Source of the DNA: Pseudomonadota bacterium | Lineage (GTDB): Bacteria > Pseudomonadota > Alphaproteobacteria > Sphingomonadales > Sphingomonadaceae | Assembly: GCA_023391375.1 (NCBI GenBank) | Contig: JAEWBB010000024.1 | Coordinates: 235,930 to 299,929, forward strand | Direction: 5' to 3' | DNA: 64,000 nt | Shown here: positions 25,382 to 36,373 of the stretch, one piece after another | How the letters are laid out: every line of letters begins with the position of its first letter | Numbering within the stretch: the stretch's first letter is position 1 | Position numbers and translations under genes: made by a program | The notes under the pieces: model-generated | What the model was told of the DNA's origin: nothing | Databases searched by the model: none | Seen by the model: the letters and a program-made list of their open reading frames with translations, nothing else

Positions 25382-26320
25382 ATGCGTGCATTCCTGTTTC
25401 CCGGCCAGGGCAGCCAGGCGGTCGGCATGGGCAAGGCGCTGAGCGATGCCAGCCGCGCCGCGAAGGACGTGTTCGGCGAGGTCGACGAGGCCCTGAACCA
25501 GCACTTGTTCCGCCTGATGGCCGAGGGGCCGGAGGACGAGCTCAAGCTGACCGAGAATGCCCAGCCGGCGATCATGGCGCACGCGCTGGCGGTCTACACC
25601 GCGCTGACCCGTGAAGGTGGCGTCAGTCTCGAAAAGGCGGCGCATTACGTCGCCGGCCATTCGCTTGGCGAATATTCGGCACTTTGCGCGACGGGCACGT
25701 TCGATCTTGCGACCGCAGCGAAGCTGCTGAAGCTGCGCGGGCAGGCGATGCAGGCGGCGGTACCGGTGGGCGAGGGCGCGATGGCCGCCATCCTCGGCGC
25801 TGACCTCGACCTTGCCCAACGGATCGCCAACACGGCGGCCGAGGGCGAGGTGTGCGAGGTCGCCAACGACAACGATCCTTCGCAAGTCGTCATTTCGGGG
25901 AACAAGGGCGCAATCGACCGCGCCATCGCGCTGGCCAAGGAAATGGGCGCCAAGCGCGCCATCGCGTTACCGGTAAGCGCGCCGTTCCACTGCTCGCTGA
26001 TGCAGCCGGCCGCCGACGCGATGGCCGACGCGCTGGGCAAGATCGACCTCAAGGCGCCTGTCGTGCCGGTCTACGCCAACGTCACCGCTGCGGCGGCCGC
26101 CGACTCCGACACGATCCGCGACCAGCTGGTCAGCCAAGTCACCGGAATGGTCCGCTGGCGTGAAAGCATCGCCAACATGGCCGCCGAGGGCGTGACCGAC
26201 TTCGTCGAGCTGGGCGGCAAGGTGCTCGGCCCGATGGTCAAGCGCATCGCCCCCGACGCCAACGTGACCAGCGTCGTCACCATCGAAGACATCGAAGCCA
26301 TCGCCAAGGAGCTCGCATAA
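25382..26320 (+). CDS. fabD: Malonyl-CoA:ACP transacylase
   Basis: 312 residues. Loads malonate on acyl carrier protein for fatty acid synthesis. MRAFLFPGQGSQAVGMGK is the N-terminal oxyanion motif, GHSLGEYSAL carries the nucleophilic serine near residue 95, and VSAPFHCSLMQPAA holds the catalytic histidine near 204. fabG starts inside its stop codon (TAATG), so the two are translationally coupled. Confidence 0.97.
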   Translation: MRAFLFPGQGSQAVGMGKALSDASRAAKDVFGEVDEALNQHLFRLMAEGPEDELKLTENAQPAIMAHALAVYTALTREGGVSLEKAAHYVAGHSLGEYSALCATGTFDLATAAKLLKLRGQAMQAAVPVGEGAMAAILGADLDLAQRIANTAAEGEVCEVANDNDPSQVVISGNKGAIDRAIALAKEMGAKRAIALPVSAPFHCSLMQPAADAMADALGKIDLKAPVVPVYANVTAAAAADSDTIRDQLVSQVTGMVRWRESIANMAAEGVTDFVELGGKVLGPMVKRIAPDANVTSVVTIEDIEAIAKELA

Positions 26321-27060
26321 TGTTCGATCTTACGGGAATGACCGCGCTGGTGACCGGCGCGAGCGGTGGCCTCGGCAGTGCGATCGTCAAGGCGCTGGTC
26401 GACCAGGGCGCGACGGTCGCCGTCTCGGGCTCGAACGAAGCCAAGCTCAAGGAATTCGCGTCCGGCATCGGCGACAAGGCGATTCCGCTTGTCTGCAACT
26501 TGAGCGACGCCGCGTCGGTCGACGCGCTGGTGCCGGCCGCGGTCGAGGCGCTGGGCGGCAAGCTCGACATCATTGTCAACAATGCCGGCATCACCCGCGA
26601 CAACCTCGCGATGCGGATGAAGGACGAGGAATTCACCGACGTCCTCAAGGTCAACCTCGAGGCGGCGTTCCGCATCATGCGCGCCGCGATGAAGCCGATG
26701 ATGAAGGCCCGCTTCGGCCGCATCATCAACATCACCTCGGTGGTCGGCGTGACCGGCAACCCGGGACAGGCCAACTATGTCGCGTCGAAGGCGGGCCTGA
26801 TCGGCATGTCGAAGGCGATGGCGCAGGAAGTCGCGAGCCGCGGCATCACCGTCAACTGTGTCGCGCCGGGGTTCATGACGTCGGCGATGACCGACGCGCT
26901 GAACGACCAGCAGAAGACCGGCATCCTCGCCAAGATCCCGACCGGCGCGATGGGCGTGGGCGACGATATCGGCGCCGCGGTCGCTTACCTCGCGTCGAAG
27001 GAAGCGGCTTATGTTACTGGCCAGACCCTGCACGTGAATGGCGGGATGGCGATGCCCTAA
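26320..27060 (+). CDS. fabG: 3-oxoacyl-ACP reductase FabG
   Basis: 246 residues, classical SDR. VTGASGGLGSAIVKALV is the NADPH motif; NNAGITRDNLAMRMKDEEF is the FabG-specific segment; NITSVVGVTGNPGQANYVASKAG provides the catalytic Ser, Tyr and Lys. Reduces beta-ketoacyl-ACP in the elongation cycle. It follows fabD directly, but acpP and fabF, often next in the cluster, are absent; a converging glycosyltransferase gene overlaps its 3' end by 47 bases. Confidence 0.96.
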   Translation: MFDLTGMTALVTGASGGLGSAIVKALVDQGATVAVSGSNEAKLKEFASGIGDKAIPLVCNLSDAASVDALVPAAVEALGGKLDIIVNNAGITRDNLAMRMKDEEFTDVLKVNLEAAFRIMRAAMKPMMKARFGRIINITSVVGVTGNPGQANYVASKAGLIGMSKAMAQEVASRGITVNCVAPGFMTSAMTDALNDQQKTGILAKIPTGAMGVGDDIGAAVAYLASKEAAYVTGQTLHVNGGMAMP

Positions 27061-28225
27061 GGCCGCGGCGGACGGCCAGGGCGAGGATCGTGACCGACGC
27101 GGCAAGGCCGAGCGGGAACTGCGTGGCCGCGGCCACCGACCGCCCGAACAAGGGCGCAACCCAGACGAAGGCGAGCAGGGTCTTTTCCCAGGGCAGCCAG
27201 CCCGTCGCCTCGCCATCCTTCCACAGGAACCCCATGGCGGCGAGCAGGACGACGAGGTCGTAGTCGAGCGCGTAGGGCGTCGCGATGACCGCCGCCGTGA
27301 TGGCGGCAGCGTTGCGGAGCGCGGGACGGCCGCTCCACGCCAGCCACAGGGCCGCGCCAATTGCCGAGACTGTCGCGATGCCCTGCACGACGTACGCCGC
27401 GCGGATGTCCGCGCCCAATGCGCGCGCGGCGGCAAAGGGCGTGACGATTTTCTCCCAACCCGTGCGTCCCTGCTCGATGATGACCTGTCGGGTGAGCGGC
27501 AGGCTGTCGATGAACGCCTGCCAGACCGGCCAGCCCCAGATTGCGTAGGTCAGCAGGACGAGCCCGAGGCTCGACACCGCGGCGCCGACGATCGCGGGCC
27601 ATTTTCGCGCCAGCAGCAACAGCGGAGGCAGGATCAGGGCGAACTGCGGCTTGTAAACGAGGCAGCCGAGCAGCAGGCCGGCAACGAAGGGCCGCCGGGC
27701 GAGCAGCCACAGGCCGGCGCCCAGCAGCAGGGTCGTCAGGAACGCGTTGTGGCCGTGCATCAGGCAGATCGCGGTGACGGGCGCGGCGAGCACGAACAGC
27801 CACCCGTCTTTCAGGCCCGTCACGCGGTTCGCGATGACCAGGAGCGGCCCGAGCGTCGCCGCCTGCCAGGTGAACAGCGCGGCGAGATAGGGCAGGGCGG
27901 CCAGCGCGGTGGCGACCAGCAGGAAGGGCGGCGGGTAATGCCAGCCGTACACGTCGAGCCGGTGCGCATGGTGGACCTGGAGTTGTACGGCGAAATGCCT
28001 GGGCCAATCCCACACGTCGGCGGCGTGGCCCGCCCACACCATCCGGCCCGCGGCATAGACCTGGCTGAAATCGGACCCGAGGGGGCGACCGCGAAAGTCG
28101 AGGGTGCCGTGCGCGGTCGCGGCGAAGAACAGGACGGTGCCCACGACGAGCAGCAGCGACAGGCCGGCGATCCGCCGCGTCCTTGCCGCGTCCAGCCAGC
28201 TTCCGGTCCGCAGTGCGTCGAGCAT
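27014..28225 (-). CDS. GT87-type membrane glycosyltransferase (DUF2029)
   Basis: 403 residues, about ten hydrophobic helices. After the first helix (IAGLSLLLVVGTVLFFAA) comes the GT87-like loop GSDFSQVYAAGRMVWAGHAADVWDW, and later YGWHYPPPFLLVATALAALPY and LVYKPQFALILPPLLLL, both typical of polyprenyl-phosphate-dependent sugar or mannosyltransferases of this family. Donor and acceptor are unknown. The gene ends inside fabG on the opposite strand, an overlap of 47 bases. Confidence 0.85.
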   Translation of the reverse strand: MLDALRTGSWLDAARTRRIAGLSLLLVVGTVLFFAATAHGTLDFRGRPLGSDFSQVYAAGRMVWAGHAADVWDWPRHFAVQLQVHHAHRLDVYGWHYPPPFLLVATALAALPYLAALFTWQAATLGPLLVIANRVTGLKDGWLFVLAAPVTAICLMHGHNAFLTTLLLGAGLWLLARRPFVAGLLLGCLVYKPQFALILPPLLLLARKWPAIVGAAVSSLGLVLLTYAIWGWPVWQAFIDSLPLTRQVIIEQGRTGWEKIVTPFAAARALGADIRAAYVVQGIATVSAIGAALWLAWSGRPALRNAAAITAAVIATPYALDYDLVVLLAAMGFLWKDGEATGWLPWEKTLLAFVWVAPLFGRSVAAATQFPLGLAASVTILALAVRRGLRASPSRHSRAGSGQ

Positions 28226-28274
28226 CCCGTCCCCCCGCGCCGAAAGCTGAGCAATTCCCTAGCGGCGCGCAACC

Positions 28275-28302
28275 CTTGTCGCACGTTTCGTCGCTCCTAT
28301 AT
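28275..28302 (+). promoter_or_regulatory. Candidate sigma-32 (RpoH) promoter of dnaK
   Basis: CTTGTCG followed after 14 bases by CCTATAT matches the alphaproteobacterial RpoH pattern (CTTG, about 14-16 bases, CCYATNT). It lies about 70 bases upstream of the dnaK start in an otherwise empty 147-base gap, where heat-shock control is expected. Confidence 0.6.
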
Positions 28303-28372
28303 CGCCTGCGAAATCAAACCATGGCGGCCCGCGTATCGGGTGCAGCCCAGGGGCAAGTGAGGGTAGAAGAAT

Positions 28373-30310
<1,938 letters not shown>

Positions 30311-30325
30311 AGGGCCATGATTCGC

Positions 30326-30357
30326 AGCGGCGCCAGCGCAACCGTGCTGGCGCCGCT
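30326..30357 (+). terminator. Hairpin between dnaK and dnaJ
   Basis: 12-bp perfect stem (AGCGGCGCCAGC with GCTGGCGCCGCT) around an 8-base loop, lying 16 bases after the dnaK stop. No long T-run follows, only TGTCATGTG. It may act as a partial terminator or mRNA stabiliser that sets dnaJ expression below dnaK. Confidence 0.65.
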
Positions 30358-30378
30358 TGTCATGTGTGAGAGTAGCTG

Positions 30379-31500
30379 ATGGCCCAGGCCGATTATTACG
30401 AACTGTTGCAGGTCGAGCGAAGCGCCGACGACAAGACGATCAAGTCGGCCTATCGCCGCCTGGCGATGGAGTGCCATCCCGATCGCACCGGCGGCTGCAA
30501 GGACAACGAGGCCCGCTTCAAGCAGATCAGCGAAGCCTACGAGGTCCTCAAGGACCCGCAGAAGCGCGCGGCTTACGACCGCTTCGGTCACGCCGCGTTC
30601 CAGAATGGCGGCGGGGGCGGCAACCCCTTCGGCGGCGGCCAGGGGTTCGAAGGCTTTTCCGACATCTTCTCGTCGATCTTCGGCGAATTCATGGACCCGC
30701 GGGCCCAGCGCGCCAACGCCGCGCGCGGCTCAGACCTGCGCCTCGACCTCGAACTGACGCTGGAAGAGGCGTTTCACGGCGTCGAGAAGACGGTCAGCGT
30801 CCAGGCGATGGGAAGCTGCGAGACGTGCGATGCTTCCGGCTCGCGCGGCGGCGCTGCGCCGACCACCTGCCGCACCTGCGGCGGTACCGGCAAGGTTCGC
30901 GCCCAGCAGGGTTTCTTCATGGTCGAGCGCGGCTGCCATGCCTGCATGGGCTCGGGCGAGCAGGTCGCCGATCCATGCGAAGCCTGCCATGGCGAAGGCC
31001 GCGGCGTCGCCAACCGCAAGCTCAACGTTACCATCCCTGCCGGGGTGGACGAAGGCACCCGTATCCGGGTCGCCAACGAGGGCGAAGCGGGCGTACGCGG
31101 CGCCGCGGCGGGCGACCTCTACCTGTTCGTCCACATTGCGCGGCACCCGATTTTCCAGCGGGACGGCACGACACTGGTCAGCGAGGTGCCTGTCACCTTC
31201 ACCACCGCGGCGCTGGGCGGCGAAGTCGAAATCCCCGGCATCGACGGCAAGAAGATCGAGCTGAAAATCCCCGCCGGCCTGCAGTCGGGCGAGACTCTGC
31301 GCCTGCGCGGCGAGGGGATGAGCATCCTCCAGGGCCGCGGTCGCGGCGACCTGATGGCGCGGGTGCTGGTCGAAACGCCGGTCAAGCTGTCGAAGGAGCA
31401 GAAAGCACTGCTCGAGCAGTTCCGCGGGACCGAGACGGGCGACGAATGTCCGGCAGCCAAGGGCTTCTTCGCCCGGGTAAAGGATATCCTCGGGGCCTGA
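30379..31500 (+). CDS. dnaJ: Chaperone protein DnaJ (Hsp40)
   Basis: 373 residues with the full type I layout: J domain (DYYELLQVERSADDKTIKSAYRRLAMECHPD with the HPD motif near residue 33-35), Gly/Phe linker (GGGGGNPFGGGQGF), four zinc motifs (CETCDASG, CRTCGGTG, CHACMGSG, CEACHGEG) and the C-terminal client-binding domain. Stimulates DnaK ATPase and delivers unfolded proteins. Confidence 0.98.
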   Translation: MAQADYYELLQVERSADDKTIKSAYRRLAMECHPDRTGGCKDNEARFKQISEAYEVLKDPQKRAAYDRFGHAAFQNGGGGGNPFGGGQGFEGFSDIFSSIFGEFMDPRAQRANAARGSDLRLDLELTLEEAFHGVEKTVSVQAMGSCETCDASGSRGGAAPTTCRTCGGTGKVRAQQGFFMVERGCHACMGSGEQVADPCEACHGEGRGVANRKLNVTIPAGVDEGTRIRVANEGEAGVRGAAAGDLYLFVHIARHPIFQRDGTTLVSEVPVTFTTAALGGEVEIPGIDGKKIELKIPAGLQSGETLRLRGEGMSILQGRGRGDLMARVLVETPVKLSKEQKALLEQFRGTETGDECPAAKGFFARVKDILGA

Positions 31501-31509
31501 TCGCCCGGC

Positions 31510-34095
31510 TTATTCGGCAGGAATGTCGGCTCCGACCAGTTCGGCAAGCCGGCGGTTCATCGACGCCAGCGTGTACGGCTTCTGCAGTACCATTTGGCCG
31601 CGCAGGTCGTCCGGAATCTTGGCCTGCTCGCCATAGCCGCTGGCGAACATGAACGGGATGCCGCGCTCCAGCAGCTGGCTGGCGATGGGGAAGCTAGTCG
31701 TGCTGCCGAGGTTGATGTCGAGCACCGCCAGGTCGGGCTTGTCCTCGGCAATTCCCGCGATCGCGTCGGCGACCGACGCGTGAGTCACGATTTCGTCCGC
31801 GCCGAGGCGGCGCAGGATGTCTTCCGCGTCGAGGGCGATGATCAAGCTGTCTTCGACCAGCATCACTTTCTTGCCCTCGAGCAGGTCGCCGATGATCGCC
31901 TGTTCGCGCTCCGGGGCACTCGGCAGGTCGATGTGCGGGCCGCGAATATCCTTCGCTTCGAGGACGTGCTGCGCGGGAATGACGAAGCGGGCGCGGAATC
32001 CTTCGGGGTCGTAATGCAGTTCGGCCTCGCCGCCGAGATCGTAGGGCACGCTATGCTCGATGATGGTGCGGCCGAACCCCTTACGCGTCGGCGTCTTGAC
32101 CTCCGGACCGTCGCGTTCCTGCCAGTCGATGACCAGCCCGCCATGATTGTCGAGCTGCCATTCGATATCGACCCGCCCGCTGTCCGACAGGCTGCCGTAC
32201 TTGGCCGAATTGGTGACCAGTTCGTGCGTCACCAGCGCCATCGTCGAATAAGCCTGGGGCTTCAAAAGGATTGGTTCACCTTTGGTGCCGATCCGGTCCT
32301 GCTGGCCGCTGAGGAAGGCGGCCACTTCGGCGTCGATCAGCTGCTTGAAGGGGGCGGGACCCCACTGGTCGTCGGTAATCTGGTTGTGCGCCCGCGCTAA
32401 GGCGTGGATGCGCCCGTCAATCTGGGCGACGAAATCCTCGACCGAAGTGCCTTCGGACGGCTTCGACTGGCGGATAAGCCCGCGGATCAGCGACAGGATG
32501 TTGCGTACCCGGTGGTTCAATTCAGCGATCAGCAGTTCCTGCCGGTCGGTCGCCGCCTGCCGCTCGACATGGGCCTCGTCGGACAAGCGGAGGACGACCT
32601 CGATGAGTGTCGCCCGAAGTGTCTCGGCGACGCGCATTTCCGACGCGGTGAACGGTTCGGAATGGTGCTCGACCAGTTCCTTCCATTCTTCGAAACTTTG
32701 GCGCGGGGTGAGGCGCGGGCCGTTGGGACCATATTCCACCGGCTTTTGCGGATCGCCCGCCCAACGGACCGACCGGATCCGTTCCTGGCGGAACAGCACG
32801 ACATAATCGCGCGGCGAGCGGCTGATCGGGATCGACAGCATGCCGGCCGCGACGCCGGCAAACCTCTCCGCGCCCGGCACGAAGTCGCTGATCTTGTCGG
32901 TCGCGTAGATCTTGCCGGTCGCCGCGGAATTGAGCGCCTTGACGATGGTCGCGAAGCCGGCCGTATCCGGGGTGAGGCCAGAGAAAGCGTAGTTGCCGTT
33001 GATCCAGACGCCGACGCCGTCAGCAGGGATGGCGTGGGTCAGGATATCGGACAGCCACTGCGGGTCCTTGAGCAGCGTCTCGTCCGACGCCACCGCGCCG
33101 AGCAACTGGTCCGAAATGTCGCGCGCGCGCCGCTCATACTCGACCGTCAACTGCCGAAGCCGGCCTTCGATGCGCATCGCGAACATCTGGGCGAACAGCT
33201 CGGCCACCGACCGGCGCTCGAAGCTCGGGCAGCGCGGCGTATAGTGGTGGCAGGCGATTAGCCCCCACAGTTCGCCATCGACGACGATCGAGATCGACAT
33301 CGACGCCTTCACGCCCATGTTGCGCAAATATTCGATGTGGATCGGCGAGACTGACCGTAGCACCGACAGCGACAGGTCGAGCGGTCGTTTGCGCTCGTCG
33401 AGCGGCGGCACGACCGGCACCGGCTCGCTATCGATATTGGTAATGACGCGAAGCAGCGAGCGCTTGTAGAGTTCGCGGGCCTGGCGCGGGATGTCGCTCG
33501 CCGGATAGTGGAGGCCGAGGAATGTGCCCAGGCCGCTGCGCACCGCTTCCGCCACGACGTGGCCCGAACCGTCGTCGTCGAACCGGTAGACCATCACCCG
33601 GTCGAAACCGGTCAGGGCGCGCACCTGGCGCGCGCCCTCATTGAAGAAGTCGCGGATGTCGTTCGACTGGTCGAGCCGGGCGATCATCCCGCGTACGGTG
33701 CCGGTGGCGTCGCCGTAATTGCGCTCGGTCGAGGGCTCAACCTCGATGAGAATGTTGCCTTCCGACATGTGCACGGCAATGTCGAAGGCGCGCTCGTCGC
33801 CGGCAAGCGGGCAGCGGAAAAGCCGCTCGACCGCGTCGGGACCGCGCAGCAGCGCCAAGCGGTTGCGAAGGCTATGGATCGCCTCGCCGGTGAAGATGTC
33901 GGACAGCGGGTGACCGATGATCTCTTCAGGCGTGGTGTCGAAAAAGTCGCCGACGTTGGCCGAGACGCGGCTGACCATCCAATCGGTCGACACGGCGAAA
34001 AGGCAGCCGATCGGCTGGATCGCCCCCAACAGGTGGATCGGCTCGCGGTCGCAATTCGTGAGGTCGACTTTCACGGACGGGTCCATGTCACTCAC
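31510..34095 (-). CDS. bphP: Bacteriophytochrome histidine kinase with C-terminal receiver
   Basis: About 861 residues. Photosensory core: PAS with the biliverdin-binding Cys in DLTNCDREPIH (about residue 15), GAF with PASDIPRQAR and ACHHYTPR, and PHY with the tongue motif PRQSF. Then a kinase of HWE/HisKA_2 type (ELNHRVRNILSLIRGL, with THELVTNSAKYGSLS as N-box) and a C-terminal receiver (VMLVEDSLIIALDAEDILRR, LAVLDINLGS, KPYT). It senses red/far-red light. The GTG chosen overlaps the haem oxygenase stop as GTGA; ATG nine bases on is an alternative. Confidence 0.94.
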   Translation of the reverse strand: MSDMDPSVKVDLTNCDREPIHLLGAIQPIGCLFAVSTDWMVSRVSANVGDFFDTTPEEIIGHPLSDIFTGEAIHSLRNRLALLRGPDAVERLFRCPLAGDERAFDIAVHMSEGNILIEVEPSTERNYGDATGTVRGMIARLDQSNDIRDFFNEGARQVRALTGFDRVMVYRFDDDGSGHVVAEAVRSGLGTFLGLHYPASDIPRQARELYKRSLLRVITNIDSEPVPVVPPLDERKRPLDLSLSVLRSVSPIHIEYLRNMGVKASMSISIVVDGELWGLIACHHYTPRCPSFERRSVAELFAQMFAMRIEGRLRQLTVEYERRARDISDQLLGAVASDETLLKDPQWLSDILTHAIPADGVGVWINGNYAFSGLTPDTAGFATIVKALNSAATGKIYATDKISDFVPGAERFAGVAAGMLSIPISRSPRDYVVLFRQERIRSVRWAGDPQKPVEYGPNGPRLTPRQSFEEWKELVEHHSEPFTASEMRVAETLRATLIEVVLRLSDEAHVERQAATDRQELLIAELNHRVRNILSLIRGLIRQSKPSEGTSVEDFVAQIDGRIHALARAHNQITDDQWGPAPFKQLIDAEVAAFLSGQQDRIGTKGEPILLKPQAYSTMALVTHELVTNSAKYGSLSDSGRVDIEWQLDNHGGLVIDWQERDGPEVKTPTRKGFGRTIIEHSVPYDLGGEAELHYDPEGFRARFVIPAQHVLEAKDIRGPHIDLPSAPEREQAIIGDLLEGKKVMLVEDSLIIALDAEDILRRLGADEIVTHASVADAIAGIAEDKPDLAVLDINLGSTTSFPIASQLLERGIPFMFASGYGEQAKIPDDLRGQMVLQKPYTLASMNRRLAELVGADIPAE

Positions 34096-34622
34096 GCCGT
34101 GTCCCACTCCGCTTGCTCGAAATACGCAAAAGACCCCCGCGCCGCCTTCACGGCGCTATCGACCTGAACACTCTCGTATAAATTCCGTTCCAACATCGCA
34201 ACTAATCCGCGCCAGCGGCCCGGCGGCTGGGGGTGCGACAGGAAACGATGGGGAAAGTCGGGGTCGACCGATTTGCGTAGCACCGCGCCGCCAAGTCGCG
34301 AACCTTCCAGCACATAGATCGCGCCCAGCATTTCCGCGTCGTTGTCGAAGGTCGGACCGCCTTCGTCGGAGGGCACAGGAAGGCCAAGCGCTTCGAGGTC
34401 GGCCACCAGTTCCGGGGACCGGCGCATCGCTTCCCAGTCGTCGACCAGGCGCGCGGCGCCGGCATCGGTCAGCGCCTTTTCGATCGGCAGGAAAGCGATC
34501 GCGTGGAGCATCAGGAACCGGCGGTAATCGTCCGGGTCCTTCAGGTTCAGCGACGCAAAGCGCGCATCGACCCGCTCGTGCGCGGCGCGGGTTTCCCGGC
34601 GCAGGCGCTCGTGGGCGCTCAA
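34092..34622 (-). CDS. hmuO: Heme oxygenase, biliverdin supplier for the phytochrome
   Basis: 176 residues. Opens haem to biliverdin, the chromophore of the adjacent bacteriophytochrome. LRRETRAAHERVDARFASL contains the proximal haem-ligating histidine; the distal helix region is GAIYVLEGSRLGGAVLRKSV. The start is a TTG that overlaps the purB stop as TTGA and is preceded by GGGGGCGC; no ATG exists nearby and family members begin at this point. Could also be called bphO. Confidence 0.9.
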   Translation of the reverse strand: MSAHERLRRETRAAHERVDARFASLNLKDPDDYRRFLMLHAIAFLPIEKALTDAGAARLVDDWEAMRRSPELVADLEALGLPVPSDEGGPTFDNDAEMLGAIYVLEGSRLGGAVLRKSVDPDFPHRFLSHPQPPGRWRGLVAMLERNLYESVQVDSAVKAARGSFAYFEQAEWDTA

Positions 34623-35944
34623 GCGCCCCCGCCGAACACGCGGTCGAAGATCGTGTCGACGCGCTTCAGGTGATATCCGAGGTCGAACAGGTCCTCGAGC
34701 TCGCTTTCCGACAGGCGCCCGGTCACGTCGGAATCGGCCTTGAGCAGGTCGAGCAGCTGCAGCTGGCCGTCGCTCTCCCACACCTTCATCGCGTTGCGCT
34801 GGACCAGCGCATAGCTGTCCTCGCGGCTGAGGCCCGCCTGGGTTAGCGCCAGCAGCACGCGTTGCGAATGGATAAGGCCGCCCATGCGGTCCATGTTGCG
34901 CTGCATGCGGTCGGGATAGACCAGCAGCTTGTCGATGACGCCGGTCAGGCGGGCGAGCGCGAAGTCGAGCGTGATGCAGGCGTCGGGACTGATGAACCGC
35001 TCGACCGACGAATGCGAAATGTCCCGCTCGTGCCACAGCGCGACATTCTCCATCGCCGGAACGACGGCAGCGCGGACGACACGGGCGAGGCCGGTGAGGT
35101 TCTCGGTCAGCACCGGGTTGCGCTTGTGCGGCATCGCCGACGAACCCTTCTGGCCGGGCGAGAAATACTCTTCAGCTTCCAGCACCTCGGTCCGCTGCAG
35201 GTGGCGCACCTCGACGGCCAGCCGCTCGATCGACGAGGCGATGACGCCCAGCGTGGCGAAGAACATGGCATGGCGATCGCGCGGGATAACCTGCGTGCTG
35301 GTCGGCTCCGGCGTCAGGCCCAATTCCCTGGCGACGTGCGCCTCGATGGCGGGGTCGATGTTGGCAAAGGTGCCGACCGCGCCGGAAATCGCGCAAGTCG
35401 CGATATCGTCGCGCGCCGCCTGCAGCCGCTCGCGGTTGCGGTCGAACTCGGCATAGGCCTGCGCAAGCTTGAGGCCGAACGTCACCGGCTCGGCATGGAT
35501 GCCGTGGCTGCGGCCGATGGTCGGGGTCAACTTGTGCTCATAGGCGCGGCGCTTGAGCGTATCGAGCAACGCATCGAGGTCGGCGAGCAGCAGGTCGGCG
35601 GACTGCTTCAGCTGCACGGCCAGCGACGTGTCGAGCACGTCCGAACTGGTCATGCCCTGGTGCAGCCAGCGCCGCTCCGGCCCCAGCTTCTCGCCTGCCC
35701 ATGTCAGGAAGGCGATCACGTCGTGCTTGGTGACGGCCTCGATCGCGTCGATGGCGGGCACGTCGATGTCGCCCAGCACGTCGGCGTCGTACGCCTTGCG
35801 TATTCTCTGCGCGTCGTCGGCCGGGATCATGCCGGTCTGGCCCATGGCCTCGGCGGCGAAGACCTCGATCGCCCACCAGATCTTGTAGCGGTTTTCGGCC
35901 GACCAGATGGCCGACATTTCGGGACGGGAATAGCGCGGGACCAT
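34619..35944 (-). CDS. purB: Adenylosuccinate lyase
   Basis: 441 residues of the fumarase/aspartase superfamily. Cleaves SAICAR and adenylosuccinate in purine synthesis. Motifs: LHQGMTSSDVLDTSLAVQL, GRSHGIHAEPVTFGLKLA with catalytic His, and the superfamily signature GSSAMPHKRNP near residue 265. Start at MVPRYSRPEMSAIWS matches family N-termini. Its stop overlaps the haem oxygenase start, so the photoreceptor genes are translated behind a housekeeping purine gene. Confidence 0.97.
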   Translation of the reverse strand: MVPRYSRPEMSAIWSAENRYKIWWAIEVFAAEAMGQTGMIPADDAQRIRKAYDADVLGDIDVPAIDAIEAVTKHDVIAFLTWAGEKLGPERRWLHQGMTSSDVLDTSLAVQLKQSADLLLADLDALLDTLKRRAYEHKLTPTIGRSHGIHAEPVTFGLKLAQAYAEFDRNRERLQAARDDIATCAISGAVGTFANIDPAIEAHVARELGLTPEPTSTQVIPRDRHAMFFATLGVIASSIERLAVEVRHLQRTEVLEAEEYFSPGQKGSSAMPHKRNPVLTENLTGLARVVRAAVVPAMENVALWHERDISHSSVERFISPDACITLDFALARLTGVIDKLLVYPDRMQRNMDRMGGLIHSQRVLLALTQAGLSREDSYALVQRNAMKVWESDGQLQLLDLLKADSDVTGRLSESELEDLFDLGYHLKRVDTIFDRVFGGGA

Positions 35945-35984
35945 GGCGAGCGCGGCTAGCAGGGGGATGCGCACCGTGCAATCC

Positions 35985-36015
35985 GCCGCCATCCGCTTTG
36001 AAAGCGGATGGCGGC
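35985..36015. repeat. Perfect inverted repeat upstream of purB
   Basis: 14-bp stem GCCGCCATCCGCTT with AAGCGGATGGCGGC around a 3-base loop, in the 79-base gap between purB and a small membrane-anchored protein gene. It could terminate the upstream minus-strand gene, but no T-run follows, so a structural or regulatory role is also possible. Confidence 0.6.
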
Positions 36016-36023
36016 GGCGCGCT

Positions 36024-36338
36024 TCAGGCGTCGGCGAACGTCGTCAGCCAGTAAATCAACAGTGCACTGACGATGATGACGACGAGGCCGATCATCCAGC
36101 CCCGCGCGGACGTACGGAAAAGATCCGGACGGTCGGCCCTGAGCTTTTCCTGTGCGGCCCACGCCTCCTTGTTCGACGACAGGAGCCCGACGTCGAGGCT
36201 CGACGCTTCGCGCAGATAGGACGCTATACGCTGCATGTCGGCATCGGCGATGTCCGGGTAGCGCTCGAGCAGGGCCTCGACGGCCTCGAGTTCCACGGGG
36301 TCCGCGGCAAGGCGGAATTTGGATTGTTGAACGGTCAT
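36024..36338 (-). CDS. Small tail-anchored protein
   Basis: 104 residues: a soluble helical N-terminal part (AADPVELEAVEALLERYPDIADADMQRIASYLRE, then GLLSSNKEAWAAQEKLRADRPDLFR) and one C-terminal transmembrane helix (WMIGLVVIIVSALLIYWLTTF). That layout predicts a cytoplasmic domain anchored in the inner membrane. CGAGGACCTGTTC before the ATG supports the start. Family unknown. Confidence 0.75.
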   Translation of the reverse strand: MTVQQSKFRLAADPVELEAVEALLERYPDIADADMQRIASYLREASSLDVGLLSSNKEAWAAQEKLRADRPDLFRTSARGWMIGLVVIIVSALLIYWLTTFADA

Positions 36339-36373
36339 GAACAGGTCCTCGCCCCCCGGCGAAGACCGGAGGG

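Noticed and set aside
24078..25442. 454-residue plus-strand frame opposite the APC permease
   Set aside because: Asp/Arg/Gly/Gln-rich shadow of a membrane protein gene.
34623..35036. Longer start for haem oxygenase inside purB
   Set aside because: Would add about 138 Arg-rich residues antisense-like in character and in another frame of purB; the TTG overlapping the purB stop fits the family length.
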